Shown here: positions 6,800-10,210 of the stretch, one piece after another
Position numbering within the stretch: the first letter of the stretch is position 1
Layout: every line of letters starts with the position of its first letter
NCBI GenBank assembly: GCA_016204155.1
Contig: JACQLG010000004.1
Span: forward strand, 1-10,210
DNA length: 10,210 nt
Direction: 5' to 3'
Source: Candidatus Niyogiibacteriota bacterium
GTDB lineage: Bacteria; Patescibacteriota; Minisyncoccia; 1-14-0-10-42-19
Notes under the pieces: model-generated
Seen by the model: only the letters and a program-made list of their open reading frames with translations
Databases searched by the model: none
What the model was told of the DNA's origin: nothing
Program-made: the position numbers and the translations under genes

Positions 6800-8521
6800 T
6801 CACCTTTCTTTTTTCAAAAATGTCTTTAATGTTGTAAGCGGCCACGCGTTGATAATGTCATTTTTTGTTGCCCATCCTCTTCGAGCTTGGGCAATACCGT
6901 AATCCAAATAATGAAGTTCAGATACGGCATGCGCGTCAGTGCTTATCGCAAATTTGACGCCGTACTCTTTTGCTTTGCGGACGAGCTCTCCGTTTAAATC
7001 AAGGCGGCGCGGATGCGCGTTAATCTCAAGAATCGTACGGGTTTTTTTTGCCACCCGAAACACCCCATCAAAATCAAGGCGAATCGGCTCACGTTTCATG
7101 AGCGAGCGCCCTGTTGGATGAAAAATAATATCAACATGAGGATTTTCTATAGCGCGAATCAAGCGCGCCGTCTGCTCTTTCTCCGGCATAGTAAAATGCG
7201 AATGGATGGATGCGCCAACTATATCTAATTGTGAAAGCACGCTATCACTGATATCAAGCGAACCGTCTTTCATAATATTTACTTCCGCGCCTTTCAAAAT
7301 CATAATGCCTGACATTTTTTTATTCAGCCGATCTATTTCTTTCATCTGGCGCAATAATTTCTTCTCATCCGCTCCGCCCGTCATAGCAAGGGACTTTGTA
7401 TGATCTGTAATTAATATATATTCATGGCCCATTTTTTTTGCCTCCATCGCCATTTCCTCAATAGAGTTCGCTCCGTCAGTCCAATTTGTCTGTGTTTGTA
7501 AATCCCCTTTTAAAGCTCCGTACTCAATAAGATTCGGGAGCTTGTGTTTTTGCGCTGCTTCAATTTCACCGGTATTCGTGCGCATCTCGGGAGACATCCA
7601 ATCCAGTCCTAATTTTTTATAAATGTCTTTTTCGTCAATGCCGGCAACTAATTTTTTGCCGCGATACAGCCCGTATTCATTTAATTTAAATCCTTTTTTA
7701 ATGGCGCTTTTCCGAAGCGCCACATTATGATCTTTTGAACCGGTAAAATATTGGATTGCCGCGCCAAATGATTCTTTTGGAAGTATCCGAAGATCGGCAT
7801 CAATCCCGGCACGAAGCCTCACCATTGTTTTCGTTTTGCCCGTGCTATAGATATGCGCCACTTCGGGCATGCTGGTAAACGTGCGTATTACTTCTTTAGG
7901 ATTTTCAGCAATAACTAAAAAATCAAGATCGCCAATCGTTTCCTGCCAGCGTCTCACAGACCCTGCAAGCTTTGCGTCTTCTACTGATTTTACTTTTTTT
8001 AAACGCCCAAGGATCATAAGCGCTATGGGCCGCGCCTCCCCCAAAAGCATGCGGCCATGAGATGTTTTTAAAAATTCAATCCCTTTCAGTATCTTTGCTT
8101 CGAGCTTTTCTCCCATGCGCGGCAAATCCCGCAATTTTCCCTTGTGTGCCGCGCGCTCAAGATCTGAAACCTTTCTTATCTTTAACGTGTTATATAAAGT
8201 TTTTATAAGCTTCGGGCCAACTCCCTCAATCGAAGAAAGCCCAGCCACATCAACTGGAATCTTTTTTTTAAGGCGTTCATATTCCTTAATGCGGCCTGTT
8301 CGTATAAAATCCTCTATATCCCGCGCGATTCCCTTCCCAACCGCAGGAATAGCATCCAATCCTTTCAATCCTTCGCGCTTATATATATCTTTTACGTCTT
8401 CTTCGAGCGCCTCCAATGTATGCGCCGCATTTTCATACGCACGGGGCTTAAATGCCACTTCTTTCATCTCCAAAAGAAGCGACATTTCAAAAAAGATTTT
8501 TGCAAGCTCCTGATTTAGCAT
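6800..8521 (-). CDS. polX: DNA polymerase X with PHP domain
   Basis: A 573-residue bacterial/archaeal-type PolX, usual length for the family. It fills short gaps in DNA repair, and the PHP domain in relatives gives 3'-5' exonuclease or AP-site processing. Helix-hairpin-helix motifs lie near 58-65, 98-105 and 133-140. The polymerase core has Gly187-Ser188 followed by GDLDFLV with catalytic Asp198 and Asp200; the third, Asp243, is in DADLRIL. The PHP domain begins at GDLQTQTNWTDG: the usual His-x-His metal ligands are Gln342 and Gln344. Other PHP ligands are kept (Asp373-His374, Glu413, His440, His468, Asp529, His531). The start matches the conserved family N terminus (NQELAKIF). It is expressed from its own promoter, probably as leaderless mRNA, and converges on the ATPase gene with 10 bases between stops. 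Confidence 0.95.
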   Translation of the reverse strand: MLNQELAKIFFEMSLLLEMKEVAFKPRAYENAAHTLEALEEDVKDIYKREGLKGLDAIPAVGKGIARDIEDFIRTGRIKEYERLKKKIPVDVAGLSSIEGVGPKLIKTLYNTLKIRKVSDLERAAHKGKLRDLPRMGEKLEAKILKGIEFLKTSHGRMLLGEARPIALMILGRLKKVKSVEDAKLAGSVRRWQETIGDLDFLVIAENPKEVIRTFTSMPEVAHIYSTGKTKTMVRLRAGIDADLRILPKESFGAAIQYFTGSKDHNVALRKSAIKKGFKLNEYGLYRGKKLVAGIDEKDIYKKLGLDWMSPEMRTNTGEIEAAQKHKLPNLIEYGALKGDLQTQTNWTDGANSIEEMAMEAKKMGHEYILITDHTKSLAMTGGADEKKLLRQMKEIDRLNKKMSGIMILKGAEVNIMKDGSLDISDSVLSQLDIVGASIHSHFTMPEKEQTARLIRAIENPHVDIIFHPTGRSLMKREPIRLDFDGVFRVAKKTRTILEINAHPRRLDLNGELVRKAKEYGVKFAISTDAHAVSELHYLDYGIAQARRGWATKNDIINAWPLTTLKTFLKKER

Positions 8522-8528
8522 TATGTTT

Positions 8529-8557
8529 ATTATGCCCTCTCTTCATTGAACTGACAA
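8529..8557 (-). promoter_or_regulatory. polX promoter placed for leaderless transcription
   Basis: On the minus strand, TTGTCA (8552-8557), a spacer of exactly 17 bases and CATAAT (8529-8534) form a near-consensus promoter. Seven bases separate the -10 from the ATG at 8521, so transcription would start at or within a base of the A. A purine-rich AGAGAGGG (8536-8543) lies in the spacer and is too far (14 bases) from the ATG to be a normal ribosome site. Confidence 0.7.
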
Positions 8558-8580
8558 ACAACTCCTCCTACAGCTTCATC

Positions 8581-8613
8581 ATAAAGAAAAAGCCCCCGAG
8601 GATGAGGGCCTTT
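8581..8613 (-). terminator. Intrinsic terminator downstream of the EndoQ gene
   Basis: Read on the minus strand, AAAG and CCCTC pair with GGGGG and CTTT around a 6-base loop (one bulged G, one wobble), and TTTTTCTTT follows. It lies about 200 bases past the EndoQ stop and just before the polX promoter, so the two repair genes are probably separate transcripts. Confidence 0.7.
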
Positions 8614-8651
8614 AGTAGAGCTGGAAAAATTGTGAATGATCATTGGCCGAG

Positions 8652-8729
8652 ATGTAAAGAAAGATATAGATACGTTATTATTTAATGCCTGTAATGAGGC
8701 CTAGTGTGTCTTGCGACCTTTCTTTACAT
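8652..8729. repeat. Inverted repeat with inner hairpin in the polX-EndoQ gap
   Basis: ATGTAAAGAAAG (8652-8663) and CTTTCTTTACAT (8718-8729) are perfect 12-base inverted copies. GAG/CTC flank them with a 2-base offset. Within the 54-base loop, GCCT (8687-8690) pairs with AGGC (8697-8700). No protein gene fits this stretch of 8522-8816. It may be the structured 3' end of the EndoQ transcript, a small RNA or a tiny mobile element; the sequence alone does not decide. Confidence 0.5.
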
Positions 8730-8803
8730 TTCTCAAAAATGCCTTTTCTATTATTTAGTTTATACCTCCAAAGAATAAATACAAGATAATTTCGTCATAT
8801 GCC

Positions 8804-8812
8804 TGTGGATAA
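8804..8812 (-). promoter_or_regulatory. Consensus DnaA box after the EndoQ gene
   Basis: TTATCCACA on the minus strand, 4 bases beyond the EndoQ stop codon. It is identical to the box at 2474-2482. No DnaA-box cluster, AT-rich unwinding element or dnaA/dnaN gene is nearby, so this is not called an origin. Confidence 0.4.
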
Positions 8813-8816
8813 GTTA

Positions 8817-10082
8817 TCAGAATAGCGACGATTGTACTTCATCTATTTTCTCTCCTTCTTCAAAAATTTTTATTTTTCCGAATTCACCGTCATACCCGGG
8901 TTCAATATACAGTTTGCCTTGACGCATCCGCATGACGGCTTCCGCGACTTTCACATTACCGCATGCGTCTTTTATCTGATCGCGCGACGCATCCAACAGC
9001 GCCGAAAATTCGCTCCCAATCTCTTCCACCAGGTCATTATAGATCGTACGGACCGTTTTTGTCCCCACGCCGACCCCTTCTGCTTCCGAAATAATTTCTT
9101 GCAAAGGGACAAGTTTTTTGAAGGGGATTGCTTCCGGATGCCTGAATCCATCGGGACGCGCTGGATCCGCAAGCTGTCCAACGCGCGACATCACGCCAAC
9201 AGTAACCGCACGGCCGCATGCTTTGCATTTTCCTCCCGCTTTTTTTGTTTCCTCCGGCATTTGCGAATGGCTCTGATCACGATGTCCATCAATATGATAC
9301 TTCCCTTCTTCCGTGAAAAATTCTATCGTGAATAAAAATCGTTTCGGATCACGGCTCTTGATAGCTTCAAAAATATTGCCATAAGAAAGTTCGGGCACAT
9401 CTACTACCGTTGCTTCCCGCCCAATTTTCGGAAGCGAATGCGCATCTGATCCGGACACAATTGATTTTCCGTCCAGAAACGGAATACGCCAGTTCATCGG
9501 CGGATCCGACGACAATCCCGTCTCAATCGCAAAAACGCGGTCAGTCAATTCATCAAAACATTCATTCAGCGAATCAAATCCTGACTTGGAGCCAAAAATC
9601 CCGAACCACGGCGTCCAAGCATGCGCAGGAATGAGATGGGCGTCGGGCGAAGCATCAAGCAATATCTGCAATAATTTTTTTGAATCAAGCCCCAGCATGG
9701 GACGACCGTCCGCATTGAGATTCCCGATCCATGACAATTGATTATTTATTTTATCAATAACTTCAAACGACGGCGCATAGATCAACTGGTGGACTCTGCG
9801 CACCTTTCCGTTTTTTGAATATATGCAAGAGATCTCGCCTTGCAATAAAAATCTAACATTTGCAGTTTTTCCTTTCGCACCTTTAAGCCGAAAAAGGCCT
9901 TCATTGGCCGGTTCCAATTTTTCCTTCAATTCCTTCATCCATGCCGGATGCGTAATGTCACCGGTGCCTATAACGTCAATCCCCTTTTTCGACGCCCAAA
10001 GCGCCATATGTTCGGGCACCATATCTTTAGAAACGGCGCGCGCATATTTCGAATGAAGCTCTAAATCAAATATGATTTTCAT
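8817..10082 (-). CDS. EndoQ-family DNA repair endonuclease (PHP domain)
   Basis: A 421-residue protein matching the Endonuclease Q family, often labelled 'UvrD-like' or 'PHP domain protein' in annotations. EndoQ nicks DNA 5' of uracil, hypoxanthine, xanthine or AP sites. The PHP part contains DLELHSKYARA (6-16), GTGDITHPAW (39-48), a QGEIS strand, PAHAWTPWFG, ETGLSSDPPMNWR and SGSDAHSLP, all family signatures. The first His of the usual His-x-His is Glu8; His10 is kept. A compact zinc-finger-like region has Cys286-x-x-Cys289, preceded by a GHRDQSH segment that may supply His ligands. The C-terminal DNA-binding part includes IEPGYDGEFGKIKIF. The last five residues, QSSLF, resemble a beta-clamp-binding peptide. 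The start is the conserved MKIIFDLELHS. No Shine-Dalgarno site is seen, and the upstream gene ends only 7 bases before, so coupling is likely. Confidence 0.92.
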   Translation of the reverse strand: MKIIFDLELHSKYARAVSKDMVPEHMALWASKKGIDVIGTGDITHPAWMKELKEKLEPANEGLFRLKGAKGKTANVRFLLQGEISCIYSKNGKVRRVHQLIYAPSFEVIDKINNQLSWIGNLNADGRPMLGLDSKKLLQILLDASPDAHLIPAHAWTPWFGIFGSKSGFDSLNECFDELTDRVFAIETGLSSDPPMNWRIPFLDGKSIVSGSDAHSLPKIGREATVVDVPELSYGNIFEAIKSRDPKRFLFTIEFFTEEGKYHIDGHRDQSHSQMPEETKKAGGKCKACGRAVTVGVMSRVGQLADPARPDGFRHPEAIPFKKLVPLQEIISEAEGVGVGTKTVRTIYNDLVEEIGSEFSALLDASRDQIKDACGNVKVAEAVMRMRQGKLYIEPGYDGEFGKIKIFEEGEKIDEVQSSLF

Positions 10083-10088
10083 ACTAAA

Positions 10089-10094
10089 TTTATA
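10089..10094 (-). promoter_or_regulatory. Possible -10 box before the EndoQ gene
   Basis: TATAAA on the minus strand, 6 bases before the ATG, overlaps the upstream gene's TAA. A TATAGT lies 5 bases further upstream. No good -35 is present, and read-through from the upstream gene is an equally good explanation. Confidence 0.25.
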
Positions 10095-10210
10095 CTATAC
10101 CAAGCACGAGCAGAACTTCCAGCAACACGCCCGCAAGCAGTAATATCACTATAAAAATAGAAAGAGGATTTTTTATTGAGATGAATGTATGCTGATGATC
10201 AGGGTATAGC
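10090..10210 (-). CDS. C-terminal end of an unidentified membrane protein (partial)
   Basis: Reading the minus strand from the window edge, one frame stays open for 39 codons and stops at TAA (10090-10092). It encodes a polar stretch (YPDHQHTFIS) followed by about 25 hydrophobic residues (from PLSIFIVILLLAGVLL to LVLGIV) at the extreme C terminus: a membrane-spanning tail with one embedded Glu. The stop lies 7 bases before the EndoQ ATG, the spacing of an operon with translational coupling. The rest of the gene is outside the window, so the family cannot be named. Confidence 0.7.
   Translation of the reverse strand, partial: LYPDHQHTFISIKNPLSIFIVILLLAGVLLEVLLVLGIV

Noticed and set aside
8115..8513. 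132-codon open frame on the plus strand
   Set aside because: It is antisense to the N-terminal half of polX and shows no independent coding evidence.
8490..8570. Small minus-strand frame (19 codons from ATG at 8546) after an AGGAGGAG sequence, as a polX leader peptide
   Set aside because: The spacing to the ATG is long, the frame overlaps polX, and the predicted polX transcript starts downstream of it.
8832..9335. 167-codon open frame on the plus strand
   Set aside because: It is antisense to the well-supported EndoQ gene and has the Phe-rich composition of a shadow frame.

Overview
This window looks like a chromosomal segment from a Candidate Phyla Radiation bacterium (Patescibacteria, probably a Parcubacteria-type lineage). 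I base that on the gene families and not on a database search. The main clues are a short arginyl-tRNA synthetase with a degenerate HIGH motif, a sigma-region-4/HARE-HTH regulator, a membrane protein paired with a VirD4/HerA-like ATPase that carries a CxxC-x17-CxxH zinc ribbon, and a bacterial PolX next to an EndoQ-type endonuclease. There are no tRNA or rRNA genes, no CRISPR array and no recognisable transposase.

The left half (1-6789) is transcribed rightwards. A secreted protein of unknown function (90-740) has a textbook promoter, a Shine-Dalgarno site and an intrinsic terminator. It is followed by argS (814-2379) and a DNA-binding protein with a sigma-70 region 4 domain, a HARE-HTH and a winged-HTH-like tail (2493-3506), which ends at a near-perfect terminator. 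Next come a single-pass membrane protein (3569-4789) and an AAA/HerA-VirD4-type ATPase (4885-6789), separated by 95 bases full of CGAAT repeats and nested inverted repeats.

The right half (6800-10210) is transcribed leftwards and converges on the ATPase gene with only 10 bases between the stop codons. It holds polX (DNA polymerase X with a PHP domain), an approximately 295-base intergenic region (terminator, structured inverted repeat, DnaA box), an EndoQ-family endonuclease, and the last 39 codons of an unidentified membrane protein that runs off the window edge.

Functionally there are two themes. One is a membrane-anchored DNA/protein-pumping ATPase pair. The other is a small excision-repair neighbourhood in which EndoQ would nick at deaminated bases and PolX could fill or trim the gap. 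EndoQ ends in QSSLF, which resembles a sliding-clamp-binding peptide. Most genes have their own terminator or promoter, so the window is mainly a row of short transcription units. Several genes lack a Shine-Dalgarno sequence. polX in particular has a TTGTCA-17-CATAAT promoter placed so that transcription would begin at the ATG, which suggests leaderless mRNA.
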